This document shows, one piece after another, positions 24,878 through 32,138 of a stretch of 32,138 nucleotides of DNA. The DNA is taken from assembly GCA_963656085.1 (NCBI GenBank), contig CAVKHV010000012.1, positions 1 to 32,138 on the forward strand. Reading direction: 5' to 3'. This DNA comes from CAVALG01 sp963656085. Its GTDB lineage: Bacteria > Bacillota > Clostridia > Oscillospirales > Acutalibacteraceae. Both the position numbers and the translations under genes were made by a program. Position 1 is the stretch's first letter, and each line of letters opens with the position of its first letter. The notes under the pieces are model-generated. The model made no database searches, was not told the origin of the DNA, and saw only the letters and a list, made by a program, of their open reading frames with translations.

Positions 24878-25820
24878 CCGGATTATCTCCCTTAACTTGG
24901 TCTTTGTTTATCTCGTTCAAATCGTACGGCGTTGTCTGGTACAGGAAGTAGTTAAGCCAGTTTGAATACAGCAAATTCGCGTGAGAGCGCCAGCTTACGC
25001 AAGGTGCGCGCGACGGGTCGTCATCCGGGAAGTAATTTTCGGGGACGTCTATGTCTTTTCCTGCGCTTTTATCGCGCAGATATTCGTTTAAAAGAGTGTT
25101 GCGGTCATATTCCGAATGACCGGTTATGAAAATCTGTTTGCCGCCGTCGGTCGAAACGGCGTAAACGCCTGCCTTAGGCGATGCGGCAAGAATTTTCAGT
25201 TCCGACACCGCCGCTATATCCTCGGCACTGACCGTGGTATGTCGGGAATGCGGGACATAGAAGACATCGTCGGTACCTCTGAAAAGAATGGAATTCGGGT
25301 GCGTAACGGTGTGTTCAAATACGCCGAAAAGTTTTTTATCCATAGTATGTTTGGGTATGCCGTAATGGTAATAAAGCGCTGCCTGAGCACCCCAGCATAT
25401 ATGAAAAGTGCTGTGGATATGGGACCTTGACCACTCCATTATCTCGCAAAGTTCATCCCAATATTCAACCTCCTCAAACGGCATAAGTTCAACCGGCGCA
25501 CCGGTTATCACCATACCGTCAAAGTTGCGGTGCTTAACTTCATCAAAGGTTTTATAAAATGCCAACAGGTGTTCAATGGGCGTGTTTTTGGAACGGTGGC
25601 TTTTTGTGTATATAAATTCAATTTCCACCTGTAGGGGCGTATTGCCGAGCAAGCGTACCAACTGTGTTTCGGTGTCTACTTTTGTGGGCATAAGATTCAA
25701 AACAAGAATTTGCAGCGGACGAATATCCTGCTTTACAGCCCTTGTTTCGGTCATTACAAAAATATTTTCTTCGGTTAACGTTTTAAAAGCCGGCAGTCGG
25801 TTTGGAATTTTAATCGGCAT
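24870..25820 (-). CDS. metA: Homoserine O-acetyltransferase (MetA family)
   Basis: MetA activates homoserine for methionine synthesis. The 316 residues match the family. The catalytic Cys142 sits in ICWGAQA, with HSEYD near 235-239 supplying His and Glu of the active site. Residue 111 is Glu, in GAPVE; published work on the family ties Glu111 to acetyl-CoA and Gly111 to succinyl-CoA, so this enzyme should be an acetyltransferase despite the usual succinyltransferase label. The next gene upstream in the same direction is metY, which consumes O-acetylhomoserine. AGGGAG precedes the ATG by about 8 nt. The metA end overlaps recJ by 8 nt. Confidence 0.95.
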   Translation of the reverse strand: MPIKIPNRLPAFKTLTEENIFVMTETRAVKQDIRPLQILVLNLMPTKVDTETQLVRLLGNTPLQVEIEFIYTKSHRSKNTPIEHLLAFYKTFDEVKHRNFDGMVITGAPVELMPFEEVEYWDELCEIMEWSRSHIHSTFHICWGAQAALYYHYGIPKHTMDKKLFGVFEHTVTHPNSILFRGTDDVFYVPHSRHTTVSAEDIAAVSELKILAASPKAGVYAVSTDGGKQIFITGHSEYDRNTLLNEYLRDKSAGKDIDVPENYFPDDDPSRAPCVSWRSHANLLYSNWLNYFLYQTTPYDLNEINKDQVKGDNPDV

Positions 25821-25870
25821 TTCCGCACTCCCTTTAAATTATTGCTTTTTAAATTATTAATTTGCGATTC

Positions 25871-27166
25871 TTATTCGCCGTCCGCCCGTGCGGCGGAAAG
25901 AGCATTTTTAATATCGTTTATCAAGTCGTCGGCATTTTCAAGACCTATTGACACGCGTATAAGGTCGGCGCTTATGCCTGCGTTTAAAAGTTCTTCGTCG
26001 GTCATCTGCCTGTGGGTGGTGGACGCCGGGTGCAGGCAGCAGCTTCTTGCGTCGGCAACATGGGTTTCAATGGCTATAAGTTTAAGGCTGCGCATAAATT
26101 TTTCGGCTGCGGCTCTGCCTCCTTTTACACCGAAACTTATAACGCCGCAAACGCCGTCCGGCAGATATTTTTTTGCAAGGTTATGATTTTTATCTCCCTC
26201 AAGGCGTGGGTAACTCACCCACGCAACGCGCGGATCATCCTTTAAAAAGCGGGCGATTTTTTCGGCGTTTTTGCAATGCCTTTCCATTCTTACGGCAAGG
26301 GTTTCAAGTCCCAAATTGATATAATATGCGTTTTGCGGCGACTGTATTGCGCCGAAATCACGCATAAGTTGGGCGGTAGCTTTGGTTATGTATGCGCCGC
26401 CTATACCGAAAGATTCGGTGTATACAACGCCGTGGTAACTGTCATCAGGTTCGCATAATCCCGAAAATTTGTCGGGATATTTTGTCCAGTCAAATTTGCC
26501 GCTGTCAACAATGCAGCCGCCCACTGTCGCACCGTGCCCGTCTAAATATTTAGTGGTTGAATGGGTTACAATATCCGCACCCCATTCAAACGGGCGGCAG
26601 TTTACGGGCGTGGCGAATGTGTTGTCCACTATAAGCGGAACACCGTGAGCATGCGCGGCGGACGCAAATTTTTCGATATCAAGAACCGAAAGCGACGGAT
26701 TTGCCACCGTTTCGCCGAATACGGCTTTGGTATTGTCTTTAAATGCCGCATTAAGTTCCTCAATGCTTGCCGAAGGCGAAACAAAGGTAAAATCAATACC
26801 CATTTTTTTCATTGTAACCGCAAAAAGGTTGTATGTGCCGCCGTATATTTCGGACGAGGCTATTACATGGTCGCCGCAGGAGGCGATGTTAAAAACGCTT
26901 AAAAAATTAGCCGCCTGGCCGGAAGAAGTAAGCATTGCTGCCGTGCCGCCCTCAAGTTCGCATATTTTTGCAGCCACAAAATCGTTGGTCGGATTTTGCA
27001 GTCTTGAATAAAAATATCCGCTTGCTTTAAGGTCAAAAAGTGCGCCCATATCCTCAATTGTGTCATACTTAAAAGTAGTGCTTTGGATAATGGGTATTTG
27101 GCGCGGCTCGCCGTTTTTCGGTATATAACCGCCCTGAATGCATTTTGTTTCGATGTTTGTTTTCAT
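25871..27166 (-). CDS. metY: O-acetylhomoserine sulfhydrylase
   Basis: A 431-residue PLP-dependent Cys/Met metabolism enzyme that joins O-acetylhomoserine and sulfide to give homocysteine. The PLP lysine lies in HSTTKYLDGHG (near 208), and an SSGQAANFL segment (about 81-89) binds the cofactor phosphate. A 50-residue-longer body than cystathionine gamma-synthase and the start SxKxIQGGYxPxxGEPRQxPIxQSTTF assign it to MetY. It is the first gene of the metY-metA group, 50 nt before metA, with GGGAGGCGG ahead of its ATG. Confidence 0.95.
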   Translation of the reverse strand: MKTNIETKCIQGGYIPKNGEPRQIPIIQSTTFKYDTIEDMGALFDLKASGYFYSRLQNPTNDFVAAKICELEGGTAAMLTSSGQAANFLSVFNIASCGDHVIASSEIYGGTYNLFAVTMKKMGIDFTFVSPSASIEELNAAFKDNTKAVFGETVANPSLSVLDIEKFASAAHAHGVPLIVDNTFATPVNCRPFEWGADIVTHSTTKYLDGHGATVGGCIVDSGKFDWTKYPDKFSGLCEPDDSYHGVVYTESFGIGGAYITKATAQLMRDFGAIQSPQNAYYINLGLETLAVRMERHCKNAEKIARFLKDDPRVAWVSYPRLEGDKNHNLAKKYLPDGVCGVISFGVKGGRAAAEKFMRSLKLIAIETHVADARSCCLHPASTTHRQMTDEELLNAGISADLIRVSIGLENADDLINDIKNALSAARADGE

Positions 27167-27222
27167 TTAAACCGCCTCCCTTGAATTACACTGTATGTTG
27201 CTTACAAAGATATACATAATAA

Positions 27223-27251
27223 ATTATAGTTTTATACAGGTAAAAAGTCAA
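27223..27251 (-). promoter_or_regulatory. Sigma-A promoter of metY-metA
   Basis: On the minus strand TTGACT (27246-27251), 17 bp, perfect TATAAT (27223-27228). The leader is only about 50 nt, too short for a SAM riboswitch or T-box, so any methionine control must be by a protein. Confidence 0.82.
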
Positions 27252-27358
27252 CAATTTTAACCGGCGGTAGGGGTGTTACGGAAAATAAAAAATGAAAACA
27301 TATGAAAAGTGCTGCAAATTACCGCCTCAACCGTAATCAATTTTATGTTTTTTTCGGG

Positions 27359-27387
27359 TTGACAATTAAAATTTACGGTGTTAAAAT
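27359..27387 (+). promoter_or_regulatory. Sigma-A promoter of the marR-ABC exporter operon
   Basis: A perfect TTGACA (27359-27364), 17 bp, TAAAAT (27382-27387). The predicted start point, near 27394, falls inside the palindrome listed next. Confidence 0.82.
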
Positions 27388-27405
27388 AGTTCGTGCACGA
27401 AATAT
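27386..27405 (+). promoter_or_regulatory. Palindromic operator, probable MarR site
   Basis: A perfect 12-bp palindrome TTCGTGCACGAA (27390-27401), extending with one mismatch to 20 bp (27386-27405). It overlaps the end of the -10 and the start point, where a bound dimer would stop initiation. It is the only such element in the intergenic region and lies directly upstream of the marR gene. Confidence 0.75.
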
Positions 27406-27448
27406 ATAAACAAAAATGCATAACATTATTTTCAGAGGGAGTGATTCA

Positions 27449-27910
27449 TTGGAAAAATCAAGACGGAAAAACGGTTTTTACCTTAATATTCTTTCGCGTT
27501 CATTTGTTCACGCAGTAAATGAGCAGTTGGAGGATACGGGTGTTACCACACCGCAGTCACGGGTACTTGTGTTTATTGCCAAACGCGGCGACAAACCGAC
27601 ATATCAAAATGATGTTGAGCAGAGAATGTGGCTTCGCCCGTCAACCATCAGCGCTATAATATCAAATTTAGAGAAGAACGGATTCATCACCAAAGAATCC
27701 GGCGATGATAAGCGCTATAAGCGTTTGGTGCTTACCGACCGCGGCAGGGATATAACAGACAGAACGGAAACCGCGATGAGCAATGCGGAGCAACAACTTG
27801 TAAACGGGCTTAACCCGAAAGATGAGGCTGAACTTACCGCGCTTTTAAAGCGGCTGCTTAAAAATTTTAAGGTTGATATTGATAAAATTGAAAGGAGCCA
27901 GGATATATGA
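27449..27910 (+). CDS. MarR-family transcriptional regulator
   Basis: A 153-residue winged-helix protein. The recognition region is RPSTISAIISNLEKNGFITKE (about residues 68-88), followed by the wing with GDDKRYKRLVLTDRGRDI; the N- and C-terminal helices form the dimer interface. The TTG at 27449 was chosen because GGGAG lies 7 nt upstream; the ATG at 27416 in the same frame lacks a ribosome binding site. The stop overlaps the first exporter gene by 4 nt (27907-27910). A single regulator directly ahead of an efflux pump usually represses it until a toxic ligand binds. Confidence 0.9.
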   Translation: MEKSRRKNGFYLNILSRSFVHAVNEQLEDTGVTTPQSRVLVFIAKRGDKPTYQNDVEQRMWLRPSTISAIISNLEKNGFITKESGDDKRYKRLVLTDRGRDITDRTETAMSNAEQQLVNGLNPKDEAELTALLKRLLKNFKVDIDKIERSQDI

Positions 27911-29655
27911 AAAAAATGGTGAAAAAACTTATGGGCTGCGTAAGGGAATACCGAACGGTATCCGTACTCACCCCGATACTCATAGTGGGTGAAGTGCTGC
28001 TGGAATGTGCAATCCCGTTTGTTATAGCCAAACTTATTGAAAAGATTGAGGGCGGATGCTCGGTAATCGAAACCGCAAAATTCGGCGGTGTACTTGTTAT
28101 AATGGCAATATTTTCGCTGCTGTTCGGTGCGCTTGCGGGGGCGACCGCTTCAAAAGCGTCCTGCGGGTTCGCAAAAAACATACGGCATGATGTTTTTTAT
28201 AAGATTCAGGATTTTTCTTTTAAAAATATCGATAAATTTTCCACGCCGTCGCTTGTTACCCGTTTAACAACAGATATTACCAACGTGCAAATGGCATATA
28301 TGATGATTATAAGAATGGCGGTAAGGGGGCCGCTTATGATAATATTCTCGTTTACCATGGCGATAGTAATGGGCGGTAAACTTGCGCTTATCTATGTGCT
28401 GCTTTTGCCGATGCTTGCCTTTGCGTTTATATGCATTGTGCGTAAAGTAATGCCTATATTCCGCCGTGCATTTCGGAAATATGACCGTCTGAACGAAACG
28501 GTGCAGGAAAATGTGCGCGGTATGCGCGTTGTAAAATCCTTTGTACGCGAAAAATATGAAACCGATAAATTCACGGCGGCATCGGAAGATGTATGTATAG
28601 ACCTGACAAGAGCCGAAAAAATAATAGCCCTCAACAGCCCCATACTCCAGTTGTGCATATATCTTAATATGGTGCTTATACTGTTTTTCGGTTCAAAAAT
28701 AATATTAACCACGGGTTCGATGGGCGTAGGTCAGCTTTCTGCCATGGTGACCTACGGTTTTCAGATATTGGCAAGCATAATGATGATTTCGATGGTGTTT
28801 GTTATGATAACAATGTCATTGGAATCCGCCGAAAGAATTGTGGAAGTTCTTGACGAACAGCCGACTATACGCCGCGCCGAAAACCCGATTATGCAGGTGA
28901 CGGACGGCAGCATAGATTTTGAAAACGTATCATTCAAATATTCCGAAGATGCCGAGAAAAATGCGCTTGAGGGTATCACTCTGCATATTAAATCGGGCGA
29001 AACCATAGGCATAATCGGCGGAACCGGCTCATCCAAATCCTCCCTTGTGCAGTTAATACCGCGGCTTTATGACGCAACGGGCGGCACGGTCAAGGTTGGC
29101 GGCACCGATGTTAAAAATTACGATATAGCGACACTTAGAAATGCGGTTGCAGTGGTATTGCAGAAAAACGAACTGTTTTCGGGCACAATTGCCGATAATC
29201 TGCGTTGGGGCAACCCCGACGCAACCGACAAAGAACTGCGCGAAGCCTGCAAAATGGCTGCCGCCGACGATTTTATAGAGTCGTTTCCCGATGGGTACGA
29301 TACCTATATTGAGCAGGGCGGTACCAATGTTTCGGGCGGGCAGAAACAACGTATTTGCATAGCGAGGGCGTTGCTTAAAAAGCCAAAAGTGCTGATACTT
29401 GACGATTCGACCAGTGCGGTTGATACCAAGACCGACGCTATGATACGCGCGGCGTTTGCTTCTTATATTCCCGAAACGACCAAGATAATAATAGCGCAGC
29501 GCATATCGTCGGTTGAGTCGGCGGATCGCATAGTAGTTATGGATGACGGTAAAATTAACGCTGTAGGCACGCACAGCGAACTGCTTGCCGAAAACGAAAT
29601 ATACCGTGACGTTTACGAATCGCAGAACAAGGCAGGTGTTACAGATGAGGAATAA
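27907..29655 (+). CDS. ABC exporter half-transporter with degenerate nucleotide site (first subunit)
   Basis: A 582-residue fusion of a six-helix type IV exporter domain (about 10-310) with an ATPase domain (about 335-575). The Walker A is GGTGSSKS (371-378), where Ser376 replaces the usual Gly before Lys. The signature is VSGGQKQR. The Walker B is LILDD (Asp500 replaces the catalytic Glu), so the ATP site whose Walker motifs it supplies should be weak. Such a subunit pairs with a canonical partner, as in BmrC/BmrD or TM287/288 heterodimers, and the next gene is that partner. Probable function is efflux of drugs, lipids or peptides; the substrate is unknown. Confidence 0.93.
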   Translation: MKKMVKKLMGCVREYRTVSVLTPILIVGEVLLECAIPFVIAKLIEKIEGGCSVIETAKFGGVLVIMAIFSLLFGALAGATASKASCGFAKNIRHDVFYKIQDFSFKNIDKFSTPSLVTRLTTDITNVQMAYMMIIRMAVRGPLMIIFSFTMAIVMGGKLALIYVLLLPMLAFAFICIVRKVMPIFRRAFRKYDRLNETVQENVRGMRVVKSFVREKYETDKFTAASEDVCIDLTRAEKIIALNSPILQLCIYLNMVLILFFGSKIILTTGSMGVGQLSAMVTYGFQILASIMMISMVFVMITMSLESAERIVEVLDEQPTIRRAENPIMQVTDGSIDFENVSFKYSEDAEKNALEGITLHIKSGETIGIIGGTGSSKSSLVQLIPRLYDATGGTVKVGGTDVKNYDIATLRNAVAVVLQKNELFSGTIADNLRWGNPDATDKELREACKMAAADDFIESFPDGYDTYIEQGGTNVSGGQKQRICIARALLKKPKVLILDDSTSAVDTKTDAMIRAAFASYIPETTKIIIAQRISSVESADRIVVMDDGKINAVGTHSELLAENEIYRDVYESQNKAGVTDEE

Positions 29656-31567
29656 TGCAAAAATGAAAGCCCCCGTCGACACAAAGTTGCAAAAAGGCAC
29701 TTTCGGCAGGCTTATAAAATCACTTTTTAAATTTTATCCTGTCGCTATGCCGATAGTTATAATCGCAATAATCGGCAATGCTGTTGTTTCGGCTGTACCG
29801 GCACTGTTTATGCAGAATATAATCAGTCTTATTGAGCAAGCCGTTTCCAAACAGCAAAAATGGGGCGATGTTTCGGGCAAGATTGGGCATTTTGTTTTGA
29901 TACTTGCTCTGCTTTATTTGGGGTCTATCGTTTTAGGGTTTGTCTACACACGAATGATGGCGGTTCTGACGCAGGGATTTTTAAACAAAATGCGTATAAA
30001 GATGTTCGGCGGTATGCAAAAACTGCCCGTAAAATTCTTTGATACAAACAGCCACGGCGATATAATGAGTTATTATACCAATGATATCGACGCTATGCGC
30101 CAGTTGGTTTCGCAAAGTTTACCCAGCCTTCTTTCCTCAATTATAATAATTATTACGGTGCTGTGTGTTATGCTTTATTTCAGCCTGTGGATGACGTTTG
30201 TTGTTGTCGGCGGGGTTATTATAATGATACTTGTAACCAAGCACGTGGGCGGCAATTCCTCAAAATTCTTTATCGGTCAGCAAAAATCGATTGCAAAAAT
30301 TGAGGGCTATGTTGAAGAAATGATGAACGGGCAGAAGGTCATAAAAGTATTCTGCCACGAGGGCGCCAGCAAGGAAGGGTTTGACAGACTTAACGAAGAA
30401 CTTTACCGAAACTCCCAACTTGCAAACAAATACGCCAATATTTTAATGCCCATACTTAATAATATCGGCAATGTGCTTTATGTAATAGTTGCGCTTGCGG
30501 GCGGTATCTTTATCGCGTCGGGGGCGGTCAACGTGTCGGTATCGGGTATGGCATTCGGGATAAGCATTGTGGTACCGTTCCTTAATATGACCAAACAGTT
30601 TTCGGGCAATGTTTCGCAGGTATCAAGCCAAATAAACGCCGTTGTTATGGGTACTGCAGGTGCGGGACGCATATTTGACCTTATTGATATGCAGCCCGAA
30701 ACCGACGAGGGGTATGTAACCCTTGTAAACGCCAAGGAAACCGAGAACGGGCTTACCGAATGTAAAGAACGCACGGGAATTTGGGCGTGGAAACATCCCC
30801 ATTCGGCTGACGGCAGCGTTACCTACACGCGGCTGTGCGGCGATGTACGTCTGCGTGAAGTCGATTTCGGATATACCGATGAAAAGTTAGTGCTTAAAAA
30901 TGTTTCGATATATGCCGAGCCGGGGCAGAAAGTTGCGTTTGTGGGCGCAACGGGAGCCGGAAAAACGACGATCACCAACCTTATAAACCGTTTTTACGAC
31001 ATAGCCGACGGAAAAATACGCTATGACGGAATAAACATTAACAAAATCAAAAAAGCCGACCTGCGGCGGTCGCTCGGAATAGTTTTGCAGGATGTAAACC
31101 TGTTCACGGGCACGGTAATGGACAACATCCGCTACGGCAAACTTGACGCTACGGACGAAGAATGTATAAGCGCCGCACGCCTTGCCGGGGCTGACAGTTT
31201 TATAAGCCGCCTGCCGCAGGGGTATAACACTCCGCTTTCGGGCAACGGCGCAAACCTTTCGCAGGGGCAGCGGCAGTTGATAGCCATTGCACGCGCCGCG
31301 GTAGCCGATCCGCCCGTTATGATTATGGACGAAGCCACTTCGTCTATCGACACGCGCACCGAGGCGATAGTTCAACGCGGAATGGACGCTCTTATGAAAG
31401 GCAGGACGGTATTTGTTATAGCACACCGCCTTTCAACCATTAAAAATTCGGATGTTATTATGCTGCTTGACCACGGCGAAATTATCGAACGCGGCAATCA
31501 CGAAGAACTTATGAAGAAAAAGGGCAAATATTATCAATTGTACACGGGCGTGTTTGAACTTGAATAA
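29645..31567 (+). CDS. ABC exporter half-transporter with canonical nucleotide site (second subunit)
   Basis: A 640-residue exporter subunit with six helices (about 25-330) and an ATPase domain. Walker A is GATGAGKT (434-441), signature LSQGQRQ, and Walker B MIMDEATS with catalytic Glu563. A roughly 45-residue insert with ETENGLTECKERTG lies between the membrane and ATPase domains (about 363-405). The ATG at 29645 overlaps the first subunit by 11 nt and has AAGGCAGG upstream; a second ATG at 29663 is possible. It should form a heterodimer with the preceding subunit, supplying the catalytically active site. Confidence 0.93.
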   Translation: MRNNAKMKAPVDTKLQKGTFGRLIKSLFKFYPVAMPIVIIAIIGNAVVSAVPALFMQNIISLIEQAVSKQQKWGDVSGKIGHFVLILALLYLGSIVLGFVYTRMMAVLTQGFLNKMRIKMFGGMQKLPVKFFDTNSHGDIMSYYTNDIDAMRQLVSQSLPSLLSSIIIIITVLCVMLYFSLWMTFVVVGGVIIMILVTKHVGGNSSKFFIGQQKSIAKIEGYVEEMMNGQKVIKVFCHEGASKEGFDRLNEELYRNSQLANKYANILMPILNNIGNVLYVIVALAGGIFIASGAVNVSVSGMAFGISIVVPFLNMTKQFSGNVSQVSSQINAVVMGTAGAGRIFDLIDMQPETDEGYVTLVNAKETENGLTECKERTGIWAWKHPHSADGSVTYTRLCGDVRLREVDFGYTDEKLVLKNVSIYAEPGQKVAFVGATGAGKTTITNLINRFYDIADGKIRYDGININKIKKADLRRSLGIVLQDVNLFTGTVMDNIRYGKLDATDEECISAARLAGADSFISRLPQGYNTPLSGNGANLSQGQRQLIAIARAAVADPPVMIMDEATSSIDTRTEAIVQRGMDALMKGRTVFVIAHRLSTIKNSDVIMLLDHGEIIERGNHEELMKKKGKYYQLYTGVFELE

Positions 31568-31678
31568 AATTTTATTCTGCACCTGTTCCAAAAATGCGGG
31601 AGCGGGATTTGTGCGTTGACATTTATTTACAGGGCGAACAAAGCCCGATGATTACACGGGCAACGGAGGGATGAACCG

Positions 31679-32138
31679 ATGACGGAAAAAGTGATAGAGA
31701 TAAAGGGACTTAATAAATCGTTTGGCGATATCCGCGCGGTTGACGACCTTTCTTTCAGTGTTAAGAAGGGTGAATTGTTTGCGTTTTTGGGTGTAAACGG
31801 TGCCGGAAAAAGTACAACGATTTCAATAATCTGCGGTCAATTATCACGAGACAGCGGAACCGTTAAGGTATGCGGCAGGGATATTGACCGGCATTTAGGC
31901 GAAGTTACATCTAAAATCGGCGTAGTGTTCCAAAACTGCGTGCTTGACAAGGCGCTTACGGTAAAAGACAATCTTAAAAGCCGCGCATCGCTTTACGGCA
32001 TAACGGGTAAACAGTTTGAAAAACGGCTTGCCGAGTTGGCTGAAACCTTGCAATTCGGCGACCTGCTTAACCGCACGCTTGGGAAATTATCGGGCGGACA
32101 GCGGCGGCGCATAGACATAGCGCGCGCACTTTTGCACC
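31679..32138 (+). CDS. ABC transporter ATP-binding protein (3' end cut by window)
   Basis: 153 codons are visible. The start ATG at 31679 has GGAGGG 8 nt upstream. The Walker A is GVNGAGKST (near residues 38-46), the Q-loop follows in VVFQNCV (near 80) and the signature LSGGQRRR ends near residue 145; the Walker B lies beyond the window. The type is the DrrA/CcmA-like ATPase of ABC-2 systems, with a separate permease expected downstream. It starts 111 nt after the exporter; no good promoter or terminator was found in the gap, so it may belong to the same operon. Substrate unknown. Confidence 0.9.
   Translation, partial: MTEKVIEIKGLNKSFGDIRAVDDLSFSVKKGELFAFLGVNGAGKSTTISIICGQLSRDSGTVKVCGRDIDRHLGEVTSKIGVVFQNCVLDKALTVKDNLKSRASLYGITGKQFEKRLAELAETLQFGDLLNRTLGKLSGGQRRRIDIARALLH

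Noticed and set aside
27167..27222. SAM riboswitch or T-box in front of metY-metA
   Set aside because: The predicted leader is about 50 nt and shows no terminator hairpin or conserved riboswitch core.
31616..31644. Promoter in front of the third ABC ATPase gene
   Set aside because: TTGACA is perfect, but the sequence 17 bp downstream is CAAAGC and no acceptable -10 was found at 16-18 bp.

Overview
The window is chromosomal DNA from a strictly anaerobic, endospore-forming Firmicute of class Clostridia, possibly an Oscillospirales/Ruminococcaceae-type lineage; the family is a guess. The evidence is [FeFe]-hydrogenase maturases (HydG, HydF), a sporulation block (SpoIIE, YabP, YabQ, DivIC, YabR, RqcP/YabO, a YabM/SpoVB-like flippase), a clostridial order of RecJ-RelA-Dtd-MBL-HemZ genes, consensus sigma-A promoters with 17-bp spacers, and strong AGGAGG-type ribosome binding sites. 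No tRNA, rRNA, insertion sequence, phage gene or CRISPR array was seen.

Layout. 1-2409 (+): the end of hydG and complete hydF, closed by a strong terminator. 2467-3603 (-): a serine hydrolase of the class C beta-lactamase fold. 3721-6127 (+): a 210-nt leader and an EF-G paralogue whose catalytic switch II histidine is replaced by leucine. 6193-8586 (-): spoIIE with a 22-bp-spaced sigma-A promoter and tandem Spo0A-like boxes. 8612-10897 (-): a three-gene unit with a consensus promoter and a strong terminator: a small secreted protein with a VKKTG sorting signal, a sortase, and a four-helix membrane protein. 10973-12493 (+): a processive GT2 glycosyltransferase. 12589-13140: a divergent pair, a 50-residue ribbon-helix-helix regulator (-) and a small zinc-ribbon membrane protein (+), sharing a control region with three AAATAAGA boxes. 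13277-17991 (-): yabR, divIC, yabQ, yabP, rqcP, HU, MOP flippase, zinc-ribbon protein. 18056-27251 (-): metY-metA-recJ-relA-dtd-MBL-hemZ, tightly packed and partly overlapping. 27359-32138 (+): a marR regulator with a palindromic operator at its predicted transcription start, a heterodimeric ABC exporter, and the start of a third ABC ATPase cut by the window end.

How the genes fit together. In Bacillus subtilis the order yabM-yabN-yabO-yabP-yabQ-divIC-yabR-spoIIE is continuous. Here the same order is kept, but HU sits where yabN (mazG) would be, and about 4.6 kb of accessory genes (sortase unit, glycosyltransferase, RHH/zinc-ribbon pair) lies between yabR and spoIIE. The metA-metY pair makes homocysteine through O-acetylhomoserine: MetA carries Glu111, the residue associated with acetyl-CoA use. 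The places most worth a second look are the sortase/VKKTG unit, the spoIIE promoter, the histidine-less EF-G paralogue and the RHH/zinc-ribbon pair.
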